Shown: one piece after another, positions 1 to 8,200 of the stretch
Numbering within the stretch: position 1 is the stretch's first letter
Layout: each line of letters begins with the position of its first letter
Assembly (NCBI GenBank): GCA_020348925.1
Contig: CP070758.1
Location: forward strand, 4,927,361 to 4,936,213
DNA: 8,853 nucleotides
Origin: Gemmatimonadota bacterium
Lineage (GTDB): Bacteria > JBHIER01 > G020348925
Direction of reading: 5' to 3'
Made by a program: the position numbers and the translations under genes
The notes under the pieces: generated by a model
What the model saw: only the letters and a program-made list of their open reading frames with translations
Database searches by the model: none
What the model was told of the DNA's origin: nothing

Positions 1-369
1 GTCTCACGTACCGTAACAGTTACCAAGTGATAATGGTGTTTCCCAGCAGCGAGATACCGGTGGAAGACCAATGGCTTTCTTTGAAACGAATTTGCCGATC
101 GAGATTCTTCGGTTTTCCTTTATGCTACCAGTTGAGCTTTGACTACCACACCGGCAAACAAAGTGCTCAACAGCGAACCTGAATTGTTCGTAAAGAATAC
201 GGAGTGTGTTCTTCCGGCAATCTGCGAGCTGTTGCCAGACAGCTTTTTCAACTCCTCTTCGTGCCGCTTTGAAAGACACTGTGTGCCATTTCGATTCCCG
301 GAACAGGCTTCCGTGAGAAATCTGTTTGAAGCACCGCTTTCACAGTAGCGATGCTTTCTCAGAAGAGCG

Positions 370-408
370 TTTCATGAATGAATCAGGCTGAGATTGAAAT
401 TCATGAAA
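370..408. repeat. Paired TTCATGAA palindromes in a perfect 10-bp inverted repeat
   Basis: TTTCATGAAT (370-379) is matched exactly by its reverse complement ATTCATGAAA (399-408) across a 19-nt spacer. Each arm also contains the 8-bp palindrome TTCATGAA (371-378 and 400-407), so there are two identical palindromic sites with centres 29 bp apart. This could be a paired operator bound by a dimeric regulator, or a stem-loop in RNA. It lies about 140-170 bp upstream of the predicted uvrA promoter. No known regulator motif is assigned. Confidence 0.5.
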
Positions 409-492
409 TAGTACTGGCGTGGGCTCACGCGGGGATTGCGCAAGATTTTTCAAGGCCTCTACTTTTCACTCTTCCTACCGTCTGTGAGACTC

Positions 493-540
493 AAAAAAAC
501 CGGAAAACCTGAATCTTTCTCTGCTTCCGTTCAGTTTTCC
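493..540 (-). terminator. Rho-independent terminator-like hairpin, minus-strand orientation
   Basis: The arms GGAAAACCTGAA (502-513) and TTCAGTTTTCC (530-540) pair over 11 bp with one bulged C, around a 16-nt loop. Read on the minus strand, the stem is followed after two bases by a run of seven T (complement of A493-A499), the arrangement expected of an intrinsic terminator. The stem is rather A+T-rich, so strength is uncertain. On the plus strand no T-run follows the stem, so it should not terminate transcription entering uvrA. It might stop antisense transcription coming back out of uvrA, or simply be a dyad upstream of the promoter. Confidence 0.4.
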
Positions 541-541
541 C

Positions 542-570
542 TTGAAGAAAAGTCGGAAAAACAATATATT
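542..570 (+). promoter_or_regulatory. Predicted sigma70-type promoter of the uvrA cluster
   Basis: TTGAAG (542-547) and TATATT (565-570) are separated by exactly 17 bp, matching consensus at four of six and five of six positions. Transcription would start near 577, leaving a leader of about 30 nt. The -10 hexamer lies inside a perfect 12-bp palindrome ACAATATATTGT (561-572), so a protein bound there would block the polymerase. The palindrome may also be an accident of A+T-rich sequence. Confidence 0.55.
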
Positions 571-607
571 GTCCTTCGGTGAAAGGAGTCGGATCTAAGG
601 ACAAAAC

Positions 608-3439
608 ATGAGTAAAAACACGATCTTCGTCAAAGGTGCTCGGGAGCATAATCTCAAGAATATAGACATCGAGATCCCGCGGGATAAGTTCGTCGTCATC
701 ACGGGGTTGTCCGGCTCAGGAAAATCATCCCTCGCTTTCGATACCATCTACGCCGAGGGGCAGCGCCGGTATGTGGAGTCGCTGTCCGCATATGCCCGGC
801 AGTTTCTGGGGCTCATGGAGAAACCGGATGTGGACTACATCTCAGGCCTCTCGCCAGCCATCTCCATCGAGCAGCGGACCGCCGGCAAGAATCCCCGTTC
901 CACGGTGGGCACAGTAACGGAGATCTACGATTATCTTCGTCTTCTCTTCGCCCGTATCGGTATACCGCACTGCTACAAGTGTGGGTGCAGGATCTCGCAA
1001 CAGTCCGTGGGTCAGATCGTCGATGCAGTCCTCGATCTTCCGAAGGAGACGCGGATCACGATCCTGGCGCCTGTTGTCCGTGGCCGCAAAGGTGAATATC
1101 GAGAAGTCTTCGAACACATCATGAAGGACGGGTACGTCAGGGTTCGAGTCGATGGCGCCGTGCGCGATGTTGACGATCAGATTCGCTTGGCCAAGCACAA
1201 GAAGCACAATATCGAAGTGGTTGTCGACCGCCTTATAACCGGGCCGACGATCGCGAAACGGCTGGCCGATTCCCTTGAGACCGGCCTTCGCTTGGGTTCA
1301 GGGGTCATTATGGTTGATGTGGGCGGAAAGGAGGAGCTTCTTTTCAGCGAACACTTCGCCTGTCTCCGGTGCGGTATCTCCTACGAAGAGCTGACCCCGA
1401 GGATGTTCTCGTTCAATTCCCCCTACGGGGCGTGTCAAGCCTGCGGCGGGTTGGGGACGACCATCGAGATCGACCCGCAACTCGTCGTGCCCGACCCGTC
1501 TCTGACCCTGAACCAAGGTGCCCTTGCACCCTGGGGACCTCCCAAAAGATCCTGGATTGGGCACCAACTCAGGGGAGTGGCGAACCACTTCCGCTTCGAT
1601 TTTGACACCCCTTTCCACAAGCTCAGTCAAAAGATTCAGCGCATTCTGCTGCACGGCTCCGGCAGCGAGGAGATGAAGTTCACCTACGTTCCACAGAACC
1701 GAAAGGGAAAATGGGAACATTTCGGGCGATTCGAGGGTCTGATCCCAAGTCTTGCCCGACGGTACCGCCAGACCTCTTCAAGTCACATCCGGGCGTATAT
1801 CGAAGGATTCATGAGCGCCCACCCCTGCCCAGAGTGCCAGGGATCTCGTCTTCGCAAGGAAAGTTTGGCCGTTACAGTGGGCGAGAGAAATATCGGTGAG
1901 GTCACGGTCCTGACGATTAAAAAAGCGATCGAATTTTTCGATCACCTGAAGCTCTCCGAGAAGGAAGAAAAAATTGCTCGTCAGGTTCTGAAGGAGATTC
2001 GAGAGCGGTTGGGTTTTTTGGTCAATGTCGGTCTGGACTATCTGACCCTCGACCGCCCGGCGGGCACCCTGGCCGGCGGTGAGGCACAGCGAATTCGACT
2101 GGCCACACAGATTGGATCGCAACTGGTCGGCGTGCTGTATATTCTGGACGAACCCAGTATCGGGCTCCATCAAAGGGACAACAAACGCCTCCTGGATACG
2201 CTGCTCAAGCTCCGTGACTTAGGAAATACCGTCCTTGTTGTGGAACATGATAAGGAGACCATTTTGACGTCGGACTACGTCATCGACCTGGGGCCGGGGG
2301 CCGGCATCCAGGGTGGTTATGTCGTCACCACAGGCACGCCGGAACGGATAGCCCAGGACAACGGTTCTCTCACCGGCCGATATCTCGGTGGTACGAACGC
2401 TATCCCTGTCCCAGCGGTACGGAGAGGAGGAAACGAGCGCGCCCTGATCATAGAAAAGGCTACAGGCCATAACCTCAAATCCATTACCGTGAATTTTCCC
2501 CTCGGGATTTTCATCTGCATTACCGGAGTCTCCGGCTCGGGAAAATCCACCCTTATCAACGAGACCCTCTATCGGGCCCTGGCCAAGCATTTTTACAAAT
2601 CAAAGGACGCTCCTCACCATTACGAGCGAATCAGGGGGATGGAGCTTATCGACAAGGTGATCAATATCGATCAATCTCCCATCGGCCGAACGCCCCGATC
2701 AAACCCGGCCACCTATACGGGACTCTTCACATTCATCAGAGACCTGTACTCGCACATCCCCGAATCGAAGGTGCGCGGCTACAAACCCGGCCGGTTCAGC
2801 TTCAACGTCAAAGGGGGCAGGTGCGAAGCCTGCAAGGGTGACGGTATTATCAAGATCGAGATGCACTTTCTGCCCGACGTGTACGTTGCCTGTGAGGTGT
2901 GCAAGGGCAAACGGTACAATCGCGAGACCCTGGAGATCAAATATAAGGGCAAGTCCATCGCCGATGCTCTGGATATGACGGTGGATCAGGCCCTGGATTT
3001 CTTTGCCAACATTCCCTCGATTCGCCGCAAGCTGGAGACGCTCTCGGCCGTGGGCTTAGGGTACATTCACCTGGGCCAGCAGGCCACGACCCTGTCCGGG
3101 GGGGAGGCCCAACGGGTCAAGCTCTCGACAGAGCTCTCGAAGAAAAGTACCGGGCGGACGCTCTATATACTCGATGAACCGACCACCGGTCTCCATTTCG
3201 AAGACATCAAAATGCTTTTGAAGGTTCTCGATAGATTGGTCAATATGGGCAATACGGTCATCGTCATCGAGCACAACTTGGAGGTGATCAAGACGGCGGA
3301 CTACATCATCGATCTCGGGCCTGAGGGTGGTGATGAGGGGGGGCATGTGGTGGCCCGGGGGACACCGGAGGAAGTGGCACGAGTACATTGCTCGTACACC
3401 GGGCAGTTTCTGCAGAGAGAATTACAATTGGCAGGGTGA
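608..3439 (+). CDS. uvrA: UvrA, DNA-binding ATPase of nucleotide excision repair (UvrABC)
   Basis: UvrA dimers scan DNA for bulky lesions in the cytoplasm and load UvrB, starting the UvrABC excision pathway. The 943-residue protein is full length (E. coli UvrA is 940) and has both ABC modules. Walker A motifs are GLSGSGKSS (33-41) and GVSGSGKST (640-648). Walker B motifs are [10 protein letters not shown] (511-520) and [10 protein letters not shown] (853-862), with switch histidines at 547 and 889. Signature loops are LAGGEAQ (488-494) and LSGGEAQ (829-835). Zinc-type CxxC pairs occur at 252/255 with 276/279, 407/410, and 739/742 with 762/765. The ATG start follows TAAGGA with a 6-nt gap; a second purine-rich AAAGGAG at 582-588 is too far away to serve it. 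The first signature loop has Ala where Ser is usual (residue 489). Identification is secure. Confidence 0.98.
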   Translation: MSKNTIFVKGAREHNLKNIDIEIPRDKFVVITGLSGSGKSSLAFDTIYAEGQRRYVESLSAYARQFLGLMEKPDVDYISGLSPAISIEQRTAGKNPRSTVGTVTEIYDYLRLLFARIGIPHCYKCGCRISQQSVGQIVDAVLDLPKETRITILAPVVRGRKGEYREVFEHIMKDGYVRVRVDGAVRDVDDQIRLAKHKKHNIEVVVDRLITGPTIAKRLADSLETGLRLGSGVIMVDVGGKEELLFSEHFACLRCGISYEELTPRMFSFNSPYGACQACGGLGTTIEIDPQLVVPDPSLTLNQGALAPWGPPKRSWIGHQLRGVANHFRFDFDTPFHKLSQKIQRILLHGSGSEEMKFTYVPQNRKGKWEHFGRFEGLIPSLARRYRQTSSSHIRAYIEGFMSAHPCPECQGSRLRKESLAVTVGERNIGEVTVLTIKKAIEFFDHLKLSEKEEKIARQVLKEIRERLGFLVNVGLDYLTLDRPAGTLAGGEAQRIRLATQIGSQLVGVLYILDEPSIGLHQRDNKRLLDTLLKLRDLGNTVLVVEHDKETILTSDYVIDLGPGAGIQGGYVVTTGTPERIAQDNGSLTGRYLGGTNAIPVPAVRRGGNERALIIEKATGHNLKSITVNFPLGIFICITGVSGSGKSTLINETLYRALAKHFYKSKDAPHHYERIRGMELIDKVINIDQSPIGRTPRSNPATYTGLFTFIRDLYSHIPESKVRGYKPGRFSFNVKGGRCEACKGDGIIKIEMHFLPDVYVACEVCKGKRYNRETLEIKYKGKSIADALDMTVDQALDFFANIPSIRRKLETLSAVGLGYIHLGQQATTLSGGEAQRVKLSTELSKKSTGRTLYILDEPTTGLHFEDIKMLLKVLDRLVNMGNTVIVIEHNLEVIKTADYIIDLGPEGGDEGGHVVARGTPEEVARVHCSYTGQFLQRELQLAG

Positions 3440-3440
3440 C

Positions 3441-4067
3441 ATGAATATCTTTTTCATCATCGTTGTCATAGTTGCTTGTTACTTGATCGGCTCAATTCCA
3501 ACGGCCTATCTCGTTGTGAAGAAGTTCGCCCAGAAGGACATAACCCAATTGGGCTCCGGAAATATCGGTACCATGAATGTCCATCGAGCCACAGAGAGCA
3601 AGCCCCTTGCTCTTTTGGTCCTGCTGTCCGATATGGCCAAGGGGGCGATGGCCGTTGTCCTGGCGAAGACCGTTTTGAGCGCTGCGCCCATGGCCCCTGT
3701 GCTCACCACGGCGGCAGTCGTGTTGGGCCACAACTATTCCATCTATATGCGATTTCGAGGCGGTCGAGGACTGGCTACGGCTGCAGGGGCTCTCATTGTC
3801 TACAGTCCACTCCTTCTCCTGACATGGCTGGTGATATGGATTGTTCCTTATCTTCTCTCCAAGATACTTGTTGTTGGCACCCTTACTGCCACGGTCTTGA
3901 ATCCAGTGGCTGCGTATGTCTTGAATCGTCCGCCCTCTGAGGTCATCTTCGCCGCGGTGATTTCGGTGATCGTTCTTCTGAGGCATATATCCAAGGTGAA
4001 GATGCTCATCCGGGGTACTGAGCCGAAAAAATACTGGAAGATTCGCAATGAGAAGCATACATCTTAA
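3441..4067 (+). CDS. plsY: PlsY, acyl-phosphate:glycerol-3-phosphate 1-O-acyltransferase
   Basis: PlsY transfers the acyl group from acyl-phosphate (made by PlsX) to glycerol-3-phosphate, giving lysophosphatidic acid at the inner membrane. The 208-residue size is normal for the family. Several hydrophobic segments are visible, roughly at residues 3-24, 54-76, 84-97, 115-134, 139-161 and 167-180. The three family motifs are recognisable: GSGNIGTMN (38-46, usually GSGNPGATN), GHNYSIYMRFRGGRGLAT (96-113, with the glycine-rich FKGGKG-type loop) and RHISKVKMLIRGTEP (181-195, compare HxxNIxRLxxGTE). The frame is open further upstream into uvrA, but the ATG at 3441 starts directly with the first membrane segment, lies 1 nt after the uvrA stop, and has AGGG at 3433-3436. 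This points to translational coupling with uvrA. Motif 1 is divergent, so catalytic competence is likely but not certain. Confidence 0.93.
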   Translation: MNIFFIIVVIVACYLIGSIPTAYLVVKKFAQKDITQLGSGNIGTMNVHRATESKPLALLVLLSDMAKGAMAVVLAKTVLSAAPMAPVLTTAAVVLGHNYSIYMRFRGGRGLATAAGALIVYSPLLLLTWLVIWIVPYLLSKILVVGTLTATVLNPVAAYVLNRPPSEVIFAAVISVIVLLRHISKVKMLIRGTEPKKYWKIRNEKHTS

Positions 4068-4089
4068 AACAGTGTGATTGGAAGAGGTC

Positions 4090-4878
4090 ATGGAGTTTTT
4101 CAAAATCGGTTTTCTCTCTTTTGGCATCGTTGATCTCATCGACATCGCAGTGGTCGCCTTCGTCTTTTACAAATTACTGATGATGTTACGGGGGACGCGA
4201 GGGGCTCCCATGTTGATGGGTCTCGGCATCATTTTAATGGCCTCAATCGTAGCCCAATTATTTCAGGTGAAAGCCCTCAACTGGATCATCTCCAGCATTG
4301 GCCGGCCCGTATGGCTGATCGCTTTGGTCATTCTCTTTCAACCTGAATTGCGCAGGATGCTGACCCGACTGGGGCAAAGCCGGTTCGGTAAGATCTTCGT
4401 CAAAGAGAAAAGCTTCAAAGAACTGGAGGAGGTCATCAAGGCCGCTTTTGACCTTTCAAAACGAGGGTACGGCGCTCTCATCGTGCTGGCTCGGGAGACC
4501 GGGTTACAGGGTATCCTTGAGACGGGTACCAAGGTGCACACTGAAGTCTCAGTGCCTTTGCTGGTGACACTTTTCACCCCACCTTCACCGACGCATGATG
4601 GTGCTGTCGTCATCCAGGACGGAATGATCGAGGCCGCCGGTTGTGTATTACCTCTCAGTCAGGCTCCCAAATTGGATGCTTCGGTCGGTATGCGTCATCG
4701 GGCGGCCTTGGGCCTGTCCGAGGAATCGGATGCCGTCGTAGTCGTCGTCTCAGAGGAGACCGGTGCCGTCTCGACGGCCATGGAGGGGCGTATTGCGACA
4801 CATCTCGATACCAGCTCCCTGCGAGACGAGCTGTCGAAACGGTTCACCACTCCACCTCAACAAGAAGCGGAAACATAA
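4090..4878 (+). CDS. cdaA: CdaA-type membrane diadenylate cyclase (c-di-AMP synthase, DAC domain)
   Basis: The enzyme condenses two ATP molecules to cyclic di-AMP, a second messenger for potassium and osmotic balance and envelope homeostasis. From the ATG it has 262 residues, close to known CdaA/DacA length. Three N-terminal hydrophobic segments (about 13-31, 40-58 and 71-84) are followed by the conserved FQPELRRML (83-91) and a cytosolic DAC domain. That domain carries the catalytic DGA motif (THDGAVVI, Asp170-Gly171-Ala172) and the RHR motif (GMRHRAALGLSE, 200-211). The ATG at 4090 is preferred because GGAAGAGG lies just upstream, though its spacing is tight; an in-frame TTG at 4078 would add four residues but has no visible ribosome binding site. 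It follows plsY by 22 nt and is probably in the same operon. The common partners cdaR and glmM are not adjacent; a 400-nt gap follows. Confidence 0.95.
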   Translation: MEFFKIGFLSFGIVDLIDIAVVAFVFYKLLMMLRGTRGAPMLMGLGIILMASIVAQLFQVKALNWIISSIGRPVWLIALVILFQPELRRMLTRLGQSRFGKIFVKEKSFKELEEVIKAAFDLSKRGYGALIVLARETGLQGILETGTKVHTEVSVPLLVTLFTPPSPTHDGAVVIQDGMIEAAGCVLPLSQAPKLDASVGMRHRAALGLSEESDAVVVVVSEETGAVSTAMEGRIATHLDTSSLRDELSKRFTTPPQQEAET

Positions 4879-4944
4879 ATCCATGCCGTCTGCAAGCGAC
4901 CCTAAAACATCCGAGAGTACGTCAAACGGTTAGGGTTACGAAGT

Positions 4945-4994
4945 CCGTATCGTCTGACGGTTACGGAATTGTGTAGGCCCTTGCATTTGCAGGG
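4945..4994 (+). repeat. Two small stem-loops downstream of cdaA
   Basis: The first pairs CCGTA (4945-4949) with TACGG (4962-4966), and inside it CGT with ACG around a 3-nt loop. The second pairs CCC-T-GC (from 4978, with one bulged T) with GC-A-GGG (ending 4994) around the loop ATTT. Neither is followed by a T-run, so they are not typical intrinsic terminators. They could stabilise the 3' end of the uvrA-plsY-cdaA message or be protein binding sites. Confidence 0.35.
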
Positions 4995-5033
4995 ACAGGT
5001 TTCGCGGCTACAGAACCAGACTCAAACACTCGC

Positions 5034-5070
5034 AAGAAAATCTTCTCCGAAAGGGCAGGATTTTTCTTCC
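5034..5070 (+). terminator. Possible weak intrinsic terminator of the uvrA-plsY-cdaA unit
   Basis: AAGAAAATC (5034-5042) pairs with GATTTTTCTT (5059-5068) with a one-base bulge, and TCC/GGG can close a GAAA loop inside. The descending arm is T-rich and runs into further pyrimidines up to about 5074. The stem has little G+C, so it is a weak candidate. It lies before the predicted promoter at 5154, which fits a transcript end in this gap. Confidence 0.3.
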
Positions 5071-5153
5071 TTTTCAGGACAAGTATAGGTCCATAAAAAC
5101 CTCGGTTCTGAGCGAAGGTATCCCCCGAAAAGGTTACGGTGTTGAATATGAGG

Positions 5154-5182
5154 TTGACAAAAGTATGAATAGATTTTATATT
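5154..5182 (+). promoter_or_regulatory. Strong predicted sigma70 promoter of the DUF4175-type gene
   Basis: TTGACA (5154-5159) is a perfect -35 hexamer, the spacer is 17 bp, and TATATT (5177-5182) matches the -10 consensus at five of six positions. The surroundings are A+T-rich. Transcription would start near 5189, giving a leader of about 100 nt before the start codon. The -10 hexamer and spacing are the same as at the predicted uvrA promoter. This supports an independent transcription unit after cdaA. Confidence 0.7.
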
Positions 5183-5271
5183 CGCTCTAAATTACAATAC
5201 GTTAGATGGGAACTTCTGTAAGGCCTTCGGTGTTTAAAGTCTGTATTCTTAAAATGCCCTCAAGATTTCGG

Positions 5272-5286
5272 TTCACGGTGAAGGAG
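5272..5286 (+). promoter_or_regulatory. Ribosome binding site overlapping a small dyad
   Basis: AAGGAG (5281-5286) is a strong Shine-Dalgarno match, 3 nt before ATG 5290 and 6 nt before the next codon, GTG 5293, so initiation could use either. Directly overlapping it is the perfect inverted repeat TTCAC-G-GTGAA (5272-5282). With a 1-nt centre it cannot fold as a simple hairpin, so a DNA site or chance is more likely than RNA control. Confidence 0.5.
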
Positions 5287-5289
5287 TGA

Positions 5290-8200
5290 ATGGTGAAACG
5301 TATGAAAGAAGAGAATGCCCACAAGTCTTACACAGGCATCGTTTCCAGGATGCAGGTATTGCGATCCCATTACAGGGGGGTCAACGCGGCCTTTGGACTC
5401 GGGTTTTTGATTGCAACCGGGCTGGGATGGTTTCTCGTAACTCTTATCGTTGAAGCTCTCTTTCGGTTACCGAGCCCCGGTCGCCTCATACTTTTTTTCA
5501 TGGGAATTATTCTCCTGGGAGCGGTCTTTCTTGGAACGCTCGTTCGGCCTCTTGTGAGAATCCCATCCCTGCAAAACCTCGCCCTGCGTGTCGAGAAACG
5601 GTTTCCCAAATTTCGCGAGAGACTCATCGGAACGCTTCAGTTGTGGGAAAAACATACATCCAATCCTGAGGGCTACTCGCTGGAAATGATTGAAGCTGTG
5701 GCTCTTGAGTCGGAACAGCTGGCAAAAAACGTGGATTTTAAAAAGATCGTGGATACAAAAAAATGCTGGAAGGTGGCCCAGTCCATCCTGGGTCTGCTCA
5801 TAATCACCCTGTTCATCTTGGTCCTCTTTCCCAACACCTTTTACTCCTCGCTGAACAGGGTTGCTCATCCCCAGCGACACTTTCCGAAACCGCTGAAGAC
5901 ATACATCACCGTATCGCCAGGCGATACGGAAACCGTCTCCCAGGAGGATGTAAAAATATCTGTTCGCGTCTCGGGGGAAGTTCCCCAAGAGGTGCTTCTC
6001 CATACGGTCGAAGTGGGTCATGAGAACTGGAAAACGTACCCCTGTGAGAAAGAGTCGGATGGGACCTATGCCTATGTCCTCGAAAGTGTCAGACGCTCCG
6101 CACACTATTCGGTCGAAGCAGGCGATGCGAAGAGCCCGGTACACACAATAACCGTTATCGACAGGCCCATGGTGAGACGACTCAAGCTGCGGTATACGTA
6201 CCCCCCCTATACACGCTTGGGTGCCAGGGATGAGGAGGATAATATCGGCGATATCAGAGCCATCGTGGGAACTTCGGTCCATCTTGAAATCCTGGCGAAT
6301 AAAACCCTCGACTCTGCTCGGGTCGTCATGAGTGATGGAGGTGTCATCGACGCAGAGGTCAGGGGCAAAGCAGGGTCCGCCGATTTTGTCGTCCGCCGGG
6401 ATGGAAAATATCACCTGGAACTGACGGACAGGTCCGGTTTGAAAAACAAGGATCCCATCGAATATCGCATCACCGCGCATTCCGACGAATATCCGCTCGT
6501 ACGTATTATCAGGCCTGGAAGGGACACCGAGCTGACTGAGGATATGCTGGTCCCTCTGGCCATCGATGCCACCGATGATTTCGGCTTTTCCCGTTTGAAA
6601 TTGGTCTATCACGTCGGTGAGGAGGGAACGCCTGAGGAACGCACCGTACCGCTGCCGAAAGGTCTCGGGACCGAAATGACCGTGGAGTATGCTTGGGATC
6701 TCGCCAACTTGGATCTCCTGCCCGAGGATGTGGTCTTCTATCATGCCGAAGTCTATGACAACGATGTCGTCTCCGGTCCCAAAGGGTCGAAGAGTCGTGT
6801 TTTTATGGTTCGGTTTCCGTCCATCTATGAAATTTACGCTGATGTGGAGCAGAGCCAGGAAGAACAGATGGTGGATCTCAAGGAGATGCTGCGAGAGAGC
6901 CGGGATCTGAAGGAGAAGCTGGACCAGGTGGTGCGGGAGCTGCAGCGAGAGACCGAGCTCGATTGGGAGAAACAGAAGGAGACGGAGGGGGCTCTCCAGA
7001 AACAGCGGGATATGGTGGAGGATCTGAAAAAGCTCTCGCAGGAAATGGATGAGACCATTGAAAAGTTGGAGCGGAACGATCTGGTCACACCGGAGACCCT
7101 GGAGAAACTGGAGGAAATCCAGAACCTCATGGAAGACATCGCCACTCCTGAGCTGATGGCCGCTCTGGAAAAACTTCAACAGGCCATGCAGCAGATCGAT
7201 CGGCGCCAATTGCAGCAGGCCATGAAGGATTTCTCCTTCAGCCAGGAGGATTTTCAAAGGCGCTTGGAGCAAACCCTTGAATTGCTCAAGCGCATCCAGA
7301 TGGAACAGAAGATGGATGCCCTGGTGAAAAAGATGGATGAACTTCTTGAAAGACAGGAGAGTATCAATCAGAGTACGGATCAGGCCGATGAGTCGCAGGA
7401 GATGAGCGATCTGGCCGCACAAGAGGAACGAATGAAGCGAGATCTGGATCGACTCAAGGAAGAGCTGAAGGAGCTCACCGAAGAGATGGAGGAGATGCCC
7501 CTCATGCCCTCGGATATGCTCGACTCCCTTGCACAGGCCATGGACGAAAGCCAACTTTCCGAGATGATGTCCCAAGTGAGTCAGATGCTCTCTCAGAACC
7601 AGAAGATGCAGGCACAGGAAACACAGAGCAAGATTTCCAACTCACTGAGCCGTATGAGCCAAGGGCTCAAGATGGCTCAGGCCATGATGATGCAGAATAT
7701 GTTCCAGGAGGTGCTGGAGGCAATGCGAAAAGCCACCCACCAGCTCCTCGAACTCTCCCAGCAGCAGGAGAACCTTTCCTCTCAAACAGAACAGATGGGG
7801 AGAAACAGTCCCCAATGCGATATGATGGCGGAGAAGCAGCTGGATACGTTTAATAATGCCGTCAAGGTGGCGAACGCCCTCTTCGAAGCGGCTAAAAAGA
7901 GCTTTTTCATAACCCCGGATGTTTCAAAGTCCATGGGAAAAGCCATGGCCAACATGGAGGAAGCGATTGGTCGTCTGGAGGGCAGAAACATGAGTTCGGC
8001 AGCGAAGGGCCAACGTGAAGCCATGAGTAATCTCAACGAAACAGTGATGCAAATGCGCTCGGCCATGGAGAGCATGTGTTCCTCCGGGCAATGCTCCGGC
8101 AGTATGCAACAGTTTCTGCAGCGACTCGAGCAAATGGCACAACAGCAGATGGGGCTGAATCAACAAACAATGGGTTTTGAACAGATGACACAGTGGTCTC

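Larger units (their letters stand above)
1..607. other. Upstream intergenic block without a supportable gene
   Basis: No reading frame here is convincing. The two longest open stretches are about 91 codons on the minus strand (4-279, GTG start) and about 69 codons on the plus strand (139-348, TTG start). They overlap each other, lack good ribosome binding sites and resemble no family I know. What is visible instead is a set of dyads: CGAAC/GTTCG at 174-190, a pair of TTCATGAA palindromes in 370-408, a GCGTG/CACGC hairpin with a 4-nt loop at 417-430, the palindrome TTGCGCAA at 436-443, GTCT/AGAC at 480-490, and the 493-540 hairpin listed separately. The block may be pure regulatory or spacer DNA, decayed coding sequence, or an unrecognised small RNA. 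Confidence 0.6.
4879..5289. other. Intergenic block between cdaA and the DUF4175-type gene
   Basis: About 410 nt contain no supportable reading frame on either strand. In order they hold a stem-loop at 4945-4966, a small stem-loop at 4978-4994, a terminator-like hairpin at 5034-5068, a strong promoter match at 5154-5182 and a leader of about 100 nt ending in an AAGGAG ribosome binding site. The octamer GGTTACGG occurs twice (4959-4966 and 5132-5139). I recognise no riboswitch consensus by eye, and specifically could not see a clear c-di-AMP (ydaO) element. Confidence 0.6.

Noticed and set aside
174-190. CGAAC-N7-GTTCG, resembling the Gram-positive LexA box halves upstream of a repair gene
   Set aside because: The LexA box needs a 4-nt spacer, here it is 7, and the site lies more than 350 bp from the predicted uvrA promoter.
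4-279. Minus-strand 91-codon frame in the first intergenic block
   Set aside because: GTG start without a ribosome binding site, no recognisable family, and it overlaps another equally weak plus-strand frame.
139-348. Plus-strand 69-codon frame in the first intergenic block
   Set aside because: TTG start, no Shine-Dalgarno sequence, and composition not like the neighbouring genes.
436-450. TTGCGCAA followed by GATTTTT as a terminator
   Set aside because: The palindrome has no loop and cannot form an intrinsic terminator stem.
3492-4145. Minus-strand 217-codon frame opposite plsY and the start of cdaA
   Set aside because: It runs across a gene junction on the opposite strand to two securely identified genes, and has no family features.
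4975-4991. Possible sigma54 promoter (GG ... TTTGCA) after cdaA
   Set aside because: The GG and GC elements are 11 nt apart instead of the strict 10, and the -24 element is otherwise poor.
5467-7575. A 702-codon open frame on the minus strand opposite the DUF4175-type gene
   Set aside because: It is in direct codon register with the sense gene, so stops appear only opposite TTA, CTA and TCA codons, which this gene rarely uses. The translation is His/Leu-rich low complexity with no family resemblance.
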